Made by a program: the position numbers and the translations under genes
The notes under the pieces: generated by a model
Databases searched by the model: none
Told to the model about the DNA's origin: nothing
What the model saw: only the letters and a program-made list of their open reading frames with translations
Shown here: one piece after another, positions 31,300-42,674 of the stretch
Layout of the letters: the number at the start of each line of letters is the position of its first letter
Position numbering within the stretch: position 1 is the stretch's first letter
Origin: Lysobacteraceae bacterium
Lineage (GTDB): Bacteria > Pseudomonadota > Gammaproteobacteria > Nitrococcales > AK92
NCBI GenBank assembly: GCA_012523465.1
Contig: JAAYIK010000014.1
Coordinates: 62,001 to 126,000 of the forward strand
DNA length: 64,000 nucleotides
Reading direction: 5' to 3'

Positions 31300-32453
31300 G
31301 GGCTCACCTCCAGCAGCCCCTGATCACGCAGCGAGGCCAACGCTGCTAGGAAGCGGTCGTTCTCCCGCGGCAGGCCGACGCTGACGCGCAGGAACTCGTC
31401 CAGCTGATAGCCACCGCCGACTGGCCGCACGATCACGCCCTGCCGCAGCAGGGCCTGGTAAATGTCCCCGGCCCGGGGCCCCACCCGCAGGCAGAGGAAA
31501 TTGCCGGCCGACGGCAGCCAGCTCAGCCCCATGGCGCCCAGCACGTCTTGCAGCCGCGCCATTTCCTTGCGGTTCAGCTCCACCGAGGTCTGCACGTGCA
31601 CTTGGTCGGTCAGGGCGGCGATGGCCGCCGCCTGAGCCGGGATGCTGACGTTGAAGGGCATGCGCACCCGGTCCAGCAGATCCGCCACCTCCGGGCTGGA
31701 CAACCCGTAGCCGACCCGCAGCCCGGCCAGGCCATAAGCCTTGGAGAAGGTGCGGGTGACGACCAGATTGGGGTAGCGGCGCACCCAATCCGCCCCCTGC
31801 CGATAACCCGGCGCCGCTTCGGCGTACTCAACATAGGCTTCGTCCAGCACGATGATGACGTCGCGCGGCACGCTCGCGAAGAAGCGCTCCAGCTCCTCCG
31901 CCGTCAGCCAGGTCCCGGTCGGATTGTTGGGGTTGGCGATGAACACCACCCGCGTGTTGGCCGTGATCGCGGCCTGCATGGCGTCCAGATCGTGGCCGCA
32001 GGGCTGGGCGTGGTCCGGCGGATTGGCCGGCGTTTGCACCAGGGTGGCGCCTACCGCCTGGCTGGCGATGGCGTAGATGGCGAAGGCATGCCTGGCGAAG
32101 CCGGCCTCCCGGCCCGGCCCCAGGAAGGCCCGCGCCACCATCTCTAGCAGGTCGTTGGAGCCGCTGCCCATGGTCACGCAAATGGGATCGATGTCGTGGT
32201 GGGCAGCCAGCGCCTGGCGCAGCAGATAGCCGTTGCCGTCCGGGTAGCGGTGGATTTCCGCCAGCGCTTCCTGGGCAGCGGCGACCGCCTTGGGGCTGGG
32301 CCCCAGCGGGTTTTCGTTAGAGGCCAGCTTGACGATGTCGCTGACGCCAAATTCGCGCTGCAGCTCTTCAATTGGCTTGCCCGGCTGATAGGGCTGCAGG
32401 GCCTGGACGCCGGGCGTGGCGAGGTCGCAGAAAAAATTGCTCGACAAGGACAT
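31296..32453 (-). CDS. hisC: Histidinol-phosphate / aromatic aminotransferase
   Basis: The 385-residue fold-I PLP enzyme resembles HisC2. The lysine that holds PLP is in TRTFSKAYGLAGLRVGYG; SNENPLGPSP and NNPTGTW are substrate and cofactor loops. In this operon context, between pheA and tyrA, it probably also transaminates aromatic 2-oxo acids (the Pseudomonas homologue is hisHb). Other his genes are not present nearby, which supports the aromatic role. Confidence 0.92.
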   Translation of the reverse strand: MSLSSNFFCDLATPGVQALQPYQPGKPIEELQREFGVSDIVKLASNENPLGPSPKAVAAAQEALAEIHRYPDGNGYLLRQALAAHHDIDPICVTMGSGSNDLLEMVARAFLGPGREAGFARHAFAIYAIASQAVGATLVQTPANPPDHAQPCGHDLDAMQAAITANTRVVFIANPNNPTGTWLTAEELERFFASVPRDVIIVLDEAYVEYAEAAPGYRQGADWVRRYPNLVVTRTFSKAYGLAGLRVGYGLSSPEVADLLDRVRMPFNVSIPAQAAAIAALTDQVHVQTSVELNRKEMARLQDVLGAMGLSWLPSAGNFLCLRVGPRAGDIYQALLRQGVIVRPVGGGYQLDEFLRVSVGLPRENDRFLAALASLRDQGLLEVSP

Positions 32454-32484
32454 GGCTTCCGTGGACTCGAGGTATGGGCCGCCC

Positions 32485-33576
32485 CTAGTAGGCGGCGCGC
32501 GGATAGGAGCCGAGGATTTTCAGCAGGCTGGCGCGGGACTGGATTTCCTCCAGCGCCCTTTTCACCGGCTCGTCCTCGACGTGGCCGAGCAGGTCGACGA
32601 AAAACACATACTCCCACATCCCCTGGCGCGACGGCCGCGACTCAATGCGGCTCATGTTGACGCCGTGGCGAGCCAGCGGCTCCAGCAGGCGGTACAGCCC
32701 GCCGGGCTGGTTGGTGCTCGACATCACCAGCGAAGTCTTGTCTTCGCCTGTCGGCGGCGGCGACTGGGTGCCGATGATCAGGAAACGGGTGGTATTGGCG
32801 GCGCCGTCCTGAATCCCGAGCTCCAGGATCGGCACTTCGTAGCGCTGCGCCGCCGCTTCGCTGGCGATGGCGGCGGCGGCGTCATCCTCCGCCGCCAGCC
32901 GCGCGGCCTCAGCAGTGCTGCTGACCGGGATGCGCTCGGCGTGGGGCAGGTGGGTATCCAGCCAGGACCGGCACTGGCCGAGCGCCTGCTGGTGCGAATA
33001 GACCCGGCGGATGTCCTGCAGGCGCTTGGTCTTGCTGACCAGGTTGTGGACCACCGGCAGCTCCACCTCGCCGACAATTTGCAGCGGCGAGCTCAGGAAA
33101 CGATCCAGGGTATGACTGACCGCGCCCTCGGTGGAGTTTTCCACCGGCACCACGCCATAGTTGGCGGCACCTGACTCCACCTCCCGGAACACTAGCCCGA
33201 TGGTGGCCAGCGGCCGCATCTGGGTGGCATGGCCGAAGTGCTTGAGGGCTGCGGCGTGGGTGAACGTCCCCTCGGGGCCGAAGTAGGCCACCTTGAGCGG
33301 CTGCTGCAACGCCAGGCAAGCCGACATCAGCTCCCGATACAGGCGTTGCACCGACTCGTCGCTGAGTGGTCCCCGATTGAGGTCCCGCACCCGCCGCAGG
33401 ACCTCGGCTTCCCGCTCTGGACGATAGAAGTCGGCGACCTCGCCGGCGGCGCGCTTGGCGGCCGCCACCTCCTGGGCAAGCCGGGCGCGCTGGCTGATCA
33501 GCTCCAGGATTTGCTCGTCGATGGCATCGATTTTGGCGCGGATGGCGGCCAGTTGCTTGTCTTCGTCTGCGGCCAT
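32485..33576 (-). CDS. pheA: Bifunctional chorismate mutase / prephenate dehydratase
   Basis: The 363-residue P-protein has an AroQ chorismate mutase domain (1-90: IRAKIDAIDEQILELISQRA), a prephenate dehydratase domain (about 95-275: YFGPEGTFTH, the catalytic TRF in ANTTRFLIIG) and a C-terminal ACT domain (SRIESRPSRQGMWEYVFFVD) for phenylalanine feedback. I start it at MAADEDKQLA, eight bases after the serA stop; the frame runs further up only inside serA. Confidence 0.95.
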   Translation of the reverse strand: MAADEDKQLAAIRAKIDAIDEQILELISQRARLAQEVAAAKRAAGEVADFYRPEREAEVLRRVRDLNRGPLSDESVQRLYRELMSACLALQQPLKVAYFGPEGTFTHAAALKHFGHATQMRPLATIGLVFREVESGAANYGVVPVENSTEGAVSHTLDRFLSSPLQIVGEVELPVVHNLVSKTKRLQDIRRVYSHQQALGQCRSWLDTHLPHAERIPVSSTAEAARLAAEDDAAAAIASEAAAQRYEVPILELGIQDGAANTTRFLIIGTQSPPPTGEDKTSLVMSSTNQPGGLYRLLEPLARHGVNMSRIESRPSRQGMWEYVFFVDLLGHVEDEPVKRALEEIQSRASLLKILGSYPRAAY

Positions 33577-33584
33577 AATCGGAC

Positions 33585-34754
33585 TCAATAAATCACCCGG
33601 ATGTTGAGCACGCCGTCGACGGCACGTATCCGTTCCACTGCCGCCTGCGGCACCTCGCCGTCCACGTCCACCAGCGTGTAGGCGACCTCGCCGCGCGACT
33701 TGTTGTACATATCGAGAATGTTGACCCCCGCCTCGCCCAGGGCCGCCGAGATCTGCCCCAGCATGTTGGGCACGTTGGCGTTGGCGATGGCCAAGCGCGG
33801 ACCGCGGCCGGTGCGCGGCATCACCACGTCCGGGAAGTTGACGGAATTGCGGATGTTGCCGTTTTCCAGGAAGTCGCGGATCTGCTCGGCGACCATGATC
33901 GCACAGTTCTCCTCGGCCTCGCGGGTCGAAGCGCCCAGATGCGGCAGCGCGATCACCCGCGGATGGTCCTTGATGAGGGCGGACGGGAAATCGCAGGCAT
34001 AGGCCCACAGCCGGCCCTCATCAAGGGCGGCGATCACGGCTTCATCATCGACGATGCCGGCGCGGGAGAAATTCAGGATCACCCCATCTCGCGGCATGTT
34101 GCGGATGCGCTCGGCGTTGATCATCCCCCGGGTCGAGTCGGTCAGCGGCACGTGCACGCTGACGAACTGGGAGCGGGTCACAACCTCGTCCACCGAGTGC
34201 GCCTGCCGCACTTCCGAAGACAGCTGCCAGGCACGACTAACGGTGATCTCCGGATCGTAGCCGATGACTTCCATGCCCAGGGCGTGCGCCGCATTCGCCA
34301 CCTGCACGCCGATGGCGCCCAGGCCGATGACGCCCAGCGTACGCCCCGGCAGCTCGAAGCCGACGAACCGCTTCTTACCCGCCTCCACCAGCTGGTCGAT
34401 GGCGGCGTCGCTGCCGCTCAACCCACGGGCAAAATCCCAGGCCTGCGGGATGTTGCGGGCCGCCATCAGCATGGCGGCCAGTACCAGTTCCTTGACCGCG
34501 TTAGCATTGGCGCCGGGAGCGTTGAAGACGACCACGCCCCGCCGGCTCATGGCCTCTACCGGAATGTTGTTCACGCCGGCGCCGGCGCGTCCGATCGCCT
34601 TGACCGTCGGCGGAATCTCCATGTCATGCATGGGAGCCGACCGCACCAGGATGGCGTCCGGGTTGATGATCTCCGAAGCTACCTCGTAGCGGGCGCGGGG
34701 CAGCCGCTCCAAGCCCTTGATGGAAATGTTGTTTAGCGTCTGAATCTTAAACAT
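33585..34754 (-). CDS. serA: D-3-phosphoglycerate dehydrogenase
   Basis: The 389-residue enzyme catalyses the first step of serine synthesis. The NAD-binding motif is GVIGLGAIGVQVANAA. GRAGAGVNNIPVEA and NAPGANANAVKELVLAAM are substrate loops, and ALPHLGASTREAE holds the catalytic His. A C-terminal ACT domain (from about 320: LGQISAALGEAGVNILDM) suggests serine feedback. It lies between serC and pheA, so serine and aromatic synthesis share one transcript. Confidence 0.95.
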   Translation of the reverse strand: MFKIQTLNNISIKGLERLPRARYEVASEIINPDAILVRSAPMHDMEIPPTVKAIGRAGAGVNNIPVEAMSRRGVVVFNAPGANANAVKELVLAAMLMAARNIPQAWDFARGLSGSDAAIDQLVEAGKKRFVGFELPGRTLGVIGLGAIGVQVANAAHALGMEVIGYDPEITVSRAWQLSSEVRQAHSVDEVVTRSQFVSVHVPLTDSTRGMINAERIRNMPRDGVILNFSRAGIVDDEAVIAALDEGRLWAYACDFPSALIKDHPRVIALPHLGASTREAEENCAIMVAEQIRDFLENGNIRNSVNFPDVVMPRTGRGPRLAIANANVPNMLGQISAALGEAGVNILDMYNKSRGEVAYTLVDVDGEVPQAAVERIRAVDGVLNIRVIY

Positions 34755-34789
34755 CGGGCCACTCCAGAGTCTAGCGGGCTGCCTGAGGC

Positions 34790-34834
34790 GCGGCGAGGCG
34801 GCGCTCCGGTCTGCCGGTGGCGCCGCCTCGCCGC
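34790..34834 (-). other. Long GC stem-loop between serC and serA
   Basis: A perfect 15-base inverted repeat (34790-34804 with 34820-34834) encloses a 15-base loop that itself contains CCGG...CCGG. It lies in the 101-base serC-serA gap. With no U tract on the minus strand it is more likely a processing, mRNA-stability or attenuation element than a simple terminator. Confidence 0.65.
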
Positions 34835-34855
34835 ATCACTGCCCGAACCCGCGGC

Positions 34856-35941
34856 TCAGCCATAGCGGCGAGCGAAGTCCTGCATGAACTCCACCAGCCG
34901 ATCCACGCCCTCTTCGGGCATGGCGTTGTAGATGCTGGCGCGCAAGCCGCCCACGCTGCGATGGCCGGACAGCGTGACCAGGCCAGCCTGCTTGGCCTCT
35001 TCCAGGAACTTCTGCTCCAGCTCCTTGGAAGGCAGCAGGAAGGGTACGTTCATCCAGGAGCGGCAGTCAGGATCCACCGGGCTGCGGTAGAAGCCGCCGG
35101 AGTTGTCGATGGCGGCGTACAGCTTATCCGCCTTGCGCTTGTTGATCTCGGCCATAGCCTCCAGGCCGCCCTTGCGCTTGAGCCACTTGAACACCAGCCC
35201 GGCCAGATACCAGGTGTAGGTGGGCGGCGTGTTGACCATGGAGTCGGCCTCGGCCTGCAGCGTGTAGTTGAGGAAAGTCGGGGTGCTGGGCTGCGGCTGG
35301 CCCAGCAGGTCCTCGCGCACGATGACGATGGCCAGCCCGGCCGGGCCGATGTTCTTCTGCGCACCGGCATAGATCAGCCCGAACCTGGTGACGTCGATGG
35401 GCCGCGACAAGATAGTGGAAGACATGTCGGCCACCAGCGGCACGTCGCCAACATCCGGAACCCAGCCGAACTCGACGCCCGAGATGGTCTCGTTGGGCGT
35501 GTAGTGGACGTAGGCGGCGTCGGGATCCAGCTTCCACTCGCTCTGCGGCGGAATGGAGAGGAAGTTGCTGGCCTCGCCGCTGGCGGCAACGTTGACCTCG
35601 CAGTACTTCCGGGCCTCGCTGATGGCCTTGGCCGACCAGGCACCGGTATTGATGTAGTCGGCCCGCTGCTTGCCCCGCAGCAGGTTCATCGGCACCGCGG
35701 CGAACTGCCCGGTGGCGCCGCCCTGCAGGAACAGCACCTTGTAGTTGGCCGGAACGTTGAGCAGGTCGCGCAGGTCCTGCTCGGCCTCCGCGGCGATGGC
35801 GGCGAACTCCTTGCCGCGGTGGCTCATTTCCATCACGGACATGCCAGTGCCCCGCCAGTCCAGCATCTCCTCGCTGGCCTGCTTGAGGACTTCCTCCGGC
35901 ATCATGGCCGGCCCAGCACTGAAGTTGAACACTCGCGACAT
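34856..35941 (-). CDS. serC: Phosphoserine aminotransferase
   Basis: The 361-residue class-V PLP enzyme converts 3-phosphohydroxypyruvate to phosphoserine, and also acts in pyridoxine synthesis. It opens with the invariant [16 protein letters not shown]. The PLP lysine is in [13 protein letters not shown], and [20 protein letters not shown] closes the active site. AGGAG lies eight bases before the chosen ATG (MSRVFNF). It is 51 bases after gyrA, the usual position in gammaproteobacteria. Confidence 0.96.
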   Translation of the reverse strand: MSRVFNFSAGPAMMPEEVLKQASEEMLDWRGTGMSVMEMSHRGKEFAAIAAEAEQDLRDLLNVPANYKVLFLQGGATGQFAAVPMNLLRGKQRADYINTGAWSAKAISEARKYCEVNVAASGEASNFLSIPPQSEWKLDPDAAYVHYTPNETISGVEFGWVPDVGDVPLVADMSSTILSRPIDVTRFGLIYAGAQKNIGPAGLAIVIVREDLLGQPQPSTPTFLNYTLQAEADSMVNTPPTYTWYLAGLVFKWLKRKGGLEAMAEINKRKADKLYAAIDNSGGFYRSPVDPDCRSWMNVPFLLPSKELEQKFLEEAKQAGLVTLSGHRSVGGLRASIYNAMPEEGVDRLVEFMQDFARRYG

Positions 35942-35992
35942 CGGTTCGCTCCTGCAAATGGTCAAGAAAGACTGCTTCGCCCGACCGCGGGA

Positions 35993-38539
<2,547 letters not shown>

Positions 38540-38611
38540 GAAGAATCAGTACCTGGTCATATTCGGACACGGGCCCGAATCGACGACTACAGGCTCCGCA
38601 GCAAACAACGC

Positions 38612-38617
38612 ATCATA
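38612..38617 (-). promoter_or_regulatory. Possible -10 of the gyrA promoter
   Basis: On the minus strand TATGAT, in the context GTGTTATGATGCG, lies 73 bases before the gyrA ATG. It matches 5/6 of the -10 consensus. A -35 at 17 bases is poor (TGCGGC), which would fit a supercoiling-sensitive gyrA promoter but is not proof. Confidence 0.35.
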
Positions 38618-38712
38618 ACACACGCACAAAACCTGCCGCAGCATGCATCGGGCAGGCCATGGCGCACAAGCCGCCCCGCCTCCCTGCAGCGGCGCCAACT
38701 TCGGGGGATGCC

Positions 38713-39351
38713 GTGACCACCCTGTCCTTCGCCGACTATCTCAAGGTCTTCGTCGGGCTGCTCGCCATCATCAATCCGCTAGGCGTCGCTCCCGTCTTCA
38801 TCGGCCTGACCCGCCACCACACGCCCGCCGAGCGCCGGCGCATCGCCAAGGTCGCAGCGCTGTCCATGACCCTGATCCTGTTGGGCGGTCTACTCGCCGG
38901 TGAGAGCGTGCTGGCCTTCTTCGGCATCACCATGGCCTCGTTCCGGGTCGGCGGCGGGATATTGATCATGCTGATCGCCCTTTCCATGCTGCACGGCCAG
39001 GAAAGCCGCGCCCGCCAGACCACCGCCGAAGTGCAGGAGTCCGCCGAGCGCGACTCGGTCGCGGTGGTGCCGCTGTCCATCCCACTGCTGGCCGGCCCCG
39101 GCGGCATCAGCGCCGTGATCGTCTACGCCCATCTCGACGACAGCCTGGGACACTATCTGCTGCTGGCCCTCAATATCGTCAGCATGGGGGTGCTGGCGCT
39201 GCTGGTGCTGCTGGCAGCGCCGGCGCTGTCCGAGCGCCTGGGCCGCACTGGCATCAACATCGTCACCCGCATCATGGGCCTGATCCTGATGGCCATCGCC
39301 ATCGAGTTCATCGCCGGCGGCCTGCGCGAGCTGTTTCCGGTGCTAGCCTGA
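38713..39351 (+). CDS. MarC family integral membrane protein
   Basis: The 212-residue protein has six hydrophobic helices and the MarC/UPF0056 signatures VGLLAIINPLGVAPVFIGLT, VGGGILIMLIAL and PLSIPLLAGPGGISAVIVY. MarC proteins are membrane proteins of unclear transport function; the old link to multiple antibiotic resistance has not held up. I choose the GTG (VTTLSFADYL), with GGGGGA six bases before it; an ATG 54 bases upstream is the alternative. Its stop is five bases from that of mgtE, which converges. Confidence 0.88.
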   Translation: MTTLSFADYLKVFVGLLAIINPLGVAPVFIGLTRHHTPAERRRIAKVAALSMTLILLGGLLAGESVLAFFGITMASFRVGGGILIMLIALSMLHGQESRARQTTAEVQESAERDSVAVVPLSIPLLAGPGGISAVIVYAHLDDSLGHYLLLALNIVSMGVLALLVLLAAPALSERLGRTGINIVTRIMGLILMAIAIEFIAGGLRELFPVLA

Positions 39352-39356
39352 GGCCC

Positions 39357-40784
39357 TCAGCCGCTGCCGGTCAGCCCCGGCAGCAGCCAGCTGGCGATGG
39401 TGAAATAGATCAACACGCCGACGCCGTCGGCGATGGTGGTAACCAGCGGCGAGCTGGCGGAGGCCGGGTCGGCGTTGAAGCGGCTGAGCAGGAAAGGCAG
39501 CGACATGCCGATCAGGCTGCCGACCACCACCACGATCTGCATAGTCAGCGCCACCACCAGCGCGATCGCCGGCCCGCCGCGGACCAGGCCGATCAGGCTC
39601 ACCGCCAGCGCCGTGGTCAATCCCAGCAGCCCGGCCACCGCCAGCTCCCGCCCCAGCATGGTGGTCCAGTCGCGCAGCTCGACGTCGCCGGTCGCCAGGG
39701 CGCGCACCATGAGAGTGGCCGCCTGCGAGCCGGCATTGCCGCCGCCGGCGATCAGCAGCGGCAAGAAGAACACCAGCGGCACGTGGGATGAGATCAACTC
39801 CTCGAAGAAGGCGATGCCGGCGCCGGAGAAGATGTTGGCGAACACCAGCAGCACCAGCCAGAACACCCGGTGCCGGTAGAGCACGCTGACCGTGGCGTCC
39901 TTCATGCTGTACGCCACCAGCCCCAGCGAGCCGCCGGCTTTGTGGAAGTCCTCGGTGACCTCGCCCTCGACCACGTCCATGGCGTCGTCGGCGGTGACGA
40001 TGCCGACCATGCGCCGGTCGCGGTCAATGACGGGCAAGGCGATGAAGTCGTAGCGGGCGATCTTCTCGGCCGCCTCGATCTGCTCGTCGTCGACGTAGGC
40101 CGTCACCGGATTGGACTCCATCATGTCGCCCACCCGGGTATCGGGATCGGCCAGGATCAGACGGCGCAGCGTGGTCACTCCCAGCAGGCGACGCTCGTCA
40201 TCGATGACGTAGGCGTTGTAGATGGTCTCCCGATCCGGCGCCACCCGGCGCAGCTCCTCGATCGCCTCCGCCGCGGTGAGGTCGGGCGAGAGCGTGGCGT
40301 ACTCGGAGGTCATGATGGCGCCGACCGTGCCTTCCTCGTAGTCCGCCAGCCGGCGGATGTCCTCCCGCTCGGCCTGGGCCAGGGCCGACAGCAGGCGCCG
40401 GCGGCGGTCTTCCGGCAGGGTGTTGAACAGGTCGACGCGCTCGTCGGAGGACATCCGTCCCAGCAGACGAGCCACCGCCGCATGCGACATGCCGGCCGCC
40501 AGCTGCGTCTGCCGCTCCAGCGGCAGATAGCCGAACACGCGCGCCAGCTCGCTCTCGGGAATCAGCGGCAGCGCCGCCGTGAGCTGGTCCGGCTCCAACC
40601 GGTCGAGAGCATCCGCCACGTCCGCCGCCAGCGCCTGCTCGAACCAGGCCTTCAGCGTCTCCAGCTCGCCCTGCTCCAGCAGCTGGGCGACGGCCTGCGC
40701 CGCCAGCGCCGCATCGAAGCGATCTTCGGCATAAGCTAGACGCAGCAGCTGCGCGGGATCGGTTGAGATCGCTTCCATGACCAT
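39357..40784 (-). CDS. mgtE: Magnesium transporter MgtE
   Basis: The 475-residue protein has the N-terminal helical superhelix (about 20-150: LGRMSSDERVDLFNTLPEDR) and two CBS domains (about 150-275: IMTSEYATLSPDLT, VGIVTADDAMDVVEGEV). A five-helix pore domain follows, with PLLIAGGGNAGSQAATLMVR, the ion-path signature. CBS binding of Mg2+ closes the channel. The ATG MVMEAIST is chosen; upstream in-frame sequence is unlikely protein. The divergent 459-base region to kamA may contain a leader. Confidence 0.93.
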   Translation of the reverse strand: MVMEAISTDPAQLLRLAYAEDRFDAALAAQAVAQLLEQGELETLKAWFEQALAADVADALDRLEPDQLTAALPLIPESELARVFGYLPLERQTQLAAGMSHAAVARLLGRMSSDERVDLFNTLPEDRRRRLLSALAQAEREDIRRLADYEEGTVGAIMTSEYATLSPDLTAAEAIEELRRVAPDRETIYNAYVIDDERRLLGVTTLRRLILADPDTRVGDMMESNPVTAYVDDEQIEAAEKIARYDFIALPVIDRDRRMVGIVTADDAMDVVEGEVTEDFHKAGGSLGLVAYSMKDATVSVLYRHRVFWLVLLVFANIFSGAGIAFFEELISSHVPLVFFLPLLIAGGGNAGSQAATLMVRALATGDVELRDWTTMLGRELAVAGLLGLTTALAVSLIGLVRGGPAIALVVALTMQIVVVVGSLIGMSLPFLLSRFNADPASASSPLVTTIADGVGVLIYFTIASWLLPGLTGSG

Positions 40785-41243
40785 GGTTCTCGCAATAGGT
40801 GATGACTGCTTGGGTCGGCTCTGAAGTCGGACAGACGTGGCATACTCTAACCTCTTCGCCCCGGCTTCCGGGAGTGCAGAAGCGCCTGGCCCGGCGCCTC
40901 GATCCCGCCTTCGTCGCTCCCCCAGGCCCTCCCCGGGATAAACCCGGATTTGAGCCGACCGGTTTAATGCCGTACCCTGAAAAAAACGCGAACACATTCC
41001 ACTGGGACGGCTGCACCTGCCTCCGAGTCGCGGCGCGGCGGCGAGCGCATCCCGCCCGCCGATATTTTTTTCATCAGGGCCGGCTGCGTTTCGTCACCAT
41101 CACCGCTGGTCCATCCCCGTGTCGGCAGCTCGGTACAGGCGTGGCTTCAACGCCAGCCCTTCGGCGTCCCGGTCTCTCGCAAGGCGCAGCTGCAGGCGCC
41201 GATTCCCGGGGCCCGAACGGCTGCAAAAGCAAGGGGGGCTGTC
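40785..41243. other. 459-base intergenic region between mgtE and the KamA-family gene
   Basis: No convincing protein-coding frame is seen on either strand. On the plus strand TTGAGC (40950-40955) and TACCCT (40973-40978), 17 bases apart, could be a weak promoter. A hairpin with a T run lies at 41037-41071. Two A/T-rich islands (around 40979 and 41061) stand out from the GC background. I see no known Mg2+ riboswitch signature toward mgtE. Confidence 0.45.
41037..41071 (+). terminator. Intrinsic terminator upstream of the KamA-family gene
   Basis: GGCGGCG (41037-41043) pairs with CGCCCGCC (41053-41060) with one bulge, followed by GATATTTTTTT. It lies 170 bases before the kamA-like start and no gene ends in front of it, so it may be an attenuator of that gene or the end of a small RNA. 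Confidence 0.5.
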
Positions 41244-42632
41244 ATGTCTCGTTTCATGGAAATCCGACCGATGGGGTCCATCGGTGCCGTCGACAACCTG
41301 ACCGCGAACACCCGTTTCCAGGTCTACACCGAGCGTCAGCTGGATCAGATCGAGCCGCTGAAGCGGCTGCCCGAGGAACAGCGGTTCGAGATGCGGGTCG
41401 TCGCTAACGTGCTGCCGTTCCGGGTGAACCAGTACGTCATCGACGAACTGATCGACTGGTCGCAGGTTCCCAATGACCCGATCTTCCAGCTGACCTTCCC
41501 CCAGCGCGACATGCTGGCGCCGGAGGACTTCGAGCGCATGGCCGCGGCCCTGCGCGGCGGTGCCGACCGGACCGAGATCACCCGCCTGGCGCGGGAAATC
41601 CAGGCCGGCCTCAACCCGCACCCGGCCGGCCAGCAGGAGATGAACGTACCCACCCTGGACGGGGTGCCGCTGCCCGGCATGCAGCACAAGTACCGGGAGA
41701 CGGTGCTGTTCTTCCCTAGCCAGGGCCAGGTCTGCCACAGCTACTGCACCTTCTGCTTCCGCTGGGCGCAGTTCGTCGGCGACCGCGAGCTGCGCTTCGC
41801 CAGCAACGAGGCGGACACGCTGCACCGCTATCTCGGCCGGGACCGCGCCATCAGCGACCTGCTGATTACCGGCGGCGATCCCATGGTGATGAAGACCCGC
41901 CACCTGCAGAACTATCTGGAGCCCTTGCTGCAGAAGGACCTGGAGCACGTGCAGACGGTGCGCATCGGCACCAAGTCGCTCACCTTCTGGCCGCAGCGCT
42001 ACGTGACCGACGATGACGCCGACGAACTGCTGCGCCTGTTCGAGAAGATGGTCCGCCATGGCAAGCACGTGGCGCTGATGGCGCACTTCAACCATTGGCG
42101 GGAGCTGGAGACTCCCATCGTCAGGGAGGCCATCCGGCGGATTCGCGACACCGGCGTGGTGATCCGCACCCAAGCGCCGGTGATCCGGCACATCAACGAC
42201 GACCCGGACGTCTGGGCCCGCATGTGGCGCACCCAGGTTGGGTTGGGGCTTGTCCCCTACTACATGTTCGTGGAGCGCGACACCGGCGCCAAGCGCTACT
42301 TCGAACTGCCGCTGGCGCGCGCCTACGAGATTTATCGCGACGCCATCCGGCAGGTCTCGGGACTGGGCCGTACCGCCCGCGGGCCGTCCATGAGCGCCGG
42401 CCCAGGCAAGGTGGAGATCCAGGGGATCACCGAGATCGGCGGCGAGCGCGTCTTTGTGCTGCGCTTCATCCAGGGCCGCAATCCCGACTGGGTGCAGCGC
42501 CCGTTCTTCGCCAAGTTCGACCCCGAAGCCACCTGGCTGGACGATCTCGAGCCGGCCTTCGGCGAGAAGGAGTTCTTCTTCACCCGGGAATACCAAGCCA
42601 TGTGCAAGCGAGCGCTGGCCAAGGCCAGCTAG
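41244..42632 (+). CDS. KamA-family radical SAM protein (lysine 2,3-aminomutase-like)
   Basis: The 462-residue enzyme has the iron-sulfur motif CHSYCTFC (Cys164, 168, 171) that binds SAM, the GGD loop ITGGDPMVMK, and a PLP-lysine candidate in SAGPGKVEI, equivalent to PGGGGK of lysine 2,3-aminomutase. It is larger than EpmB, the EF-P lysine-modifying enzyme (about 340 residues), and lacks a linked epmA or efp here. The substrate is unknown; a beta-amino acid is the family precedent. The strong ribosome site is AAGGGGGG, just before the ATG. Confidence 0.85.
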   Translation: MSRFMEIRPMGSIGAVDNLTANTRFQVYTERQLDQIEPLKRLPEEQRFEMRVVANVLPFRVNQYVIDELIDWSQVPNDPIFQLTFPQRDMLAPEDFERMAAALRGGADRTEITRLAREIQAGLNPHPAGQQEMNVPTLDGVPLPGMQHKYRETVLFFPSQGQVCHSYCTFCFRWAQFVGDRELRFASNEADTLHRYLGRDRAISDLLITGGDPMVMKTRHLQNYLEPLLQKDLEHVQTVRIGTKSLTFWPQRYVTDDDADELLRLFEKMVRHGKHVALMAHFNHWRELETPIVREAIRRIRDTGVVIRTQAPVIRHINDDPDVWARMWRTQVGLGLVPYYMFVERDTGAKRYFELPLARAYEIYRDAIRQVSGLGRTARGPSMSAGPGKVEIQGITEIGGERVFVLRFIQGRNPDWVQRPFFAKFDPEATWLDDLEPAFGEKEFFFTREYQAMCKRALAKAS

Positions 42633-42644
42633 GAGCTCGCCTGG

Positions 42645-42673
42645 CGCGCCTGCCGCAGCTAGCGGCAGGCGCG
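42645..42673. terminator. Bidirectional hairpin between KamA-family gene and channel gene
   Basis: A perfect 12-base stem (CGCGCCTGCCGC / GCGGCAGGCGCG, loop AGCTA) fills the short gap between the convergent stop codons at 42632 and 42675. No U tract follows, so termination efficiency is uncertain. Confidence 0.6.
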
Positions 42674-42674
42674 G

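Noticed and set aside
40785-41243. Magnesium riboswitch (M-box) before mgtE
   Set aside because: The conserved M-box core sequence is not recognisable on the minus strand.
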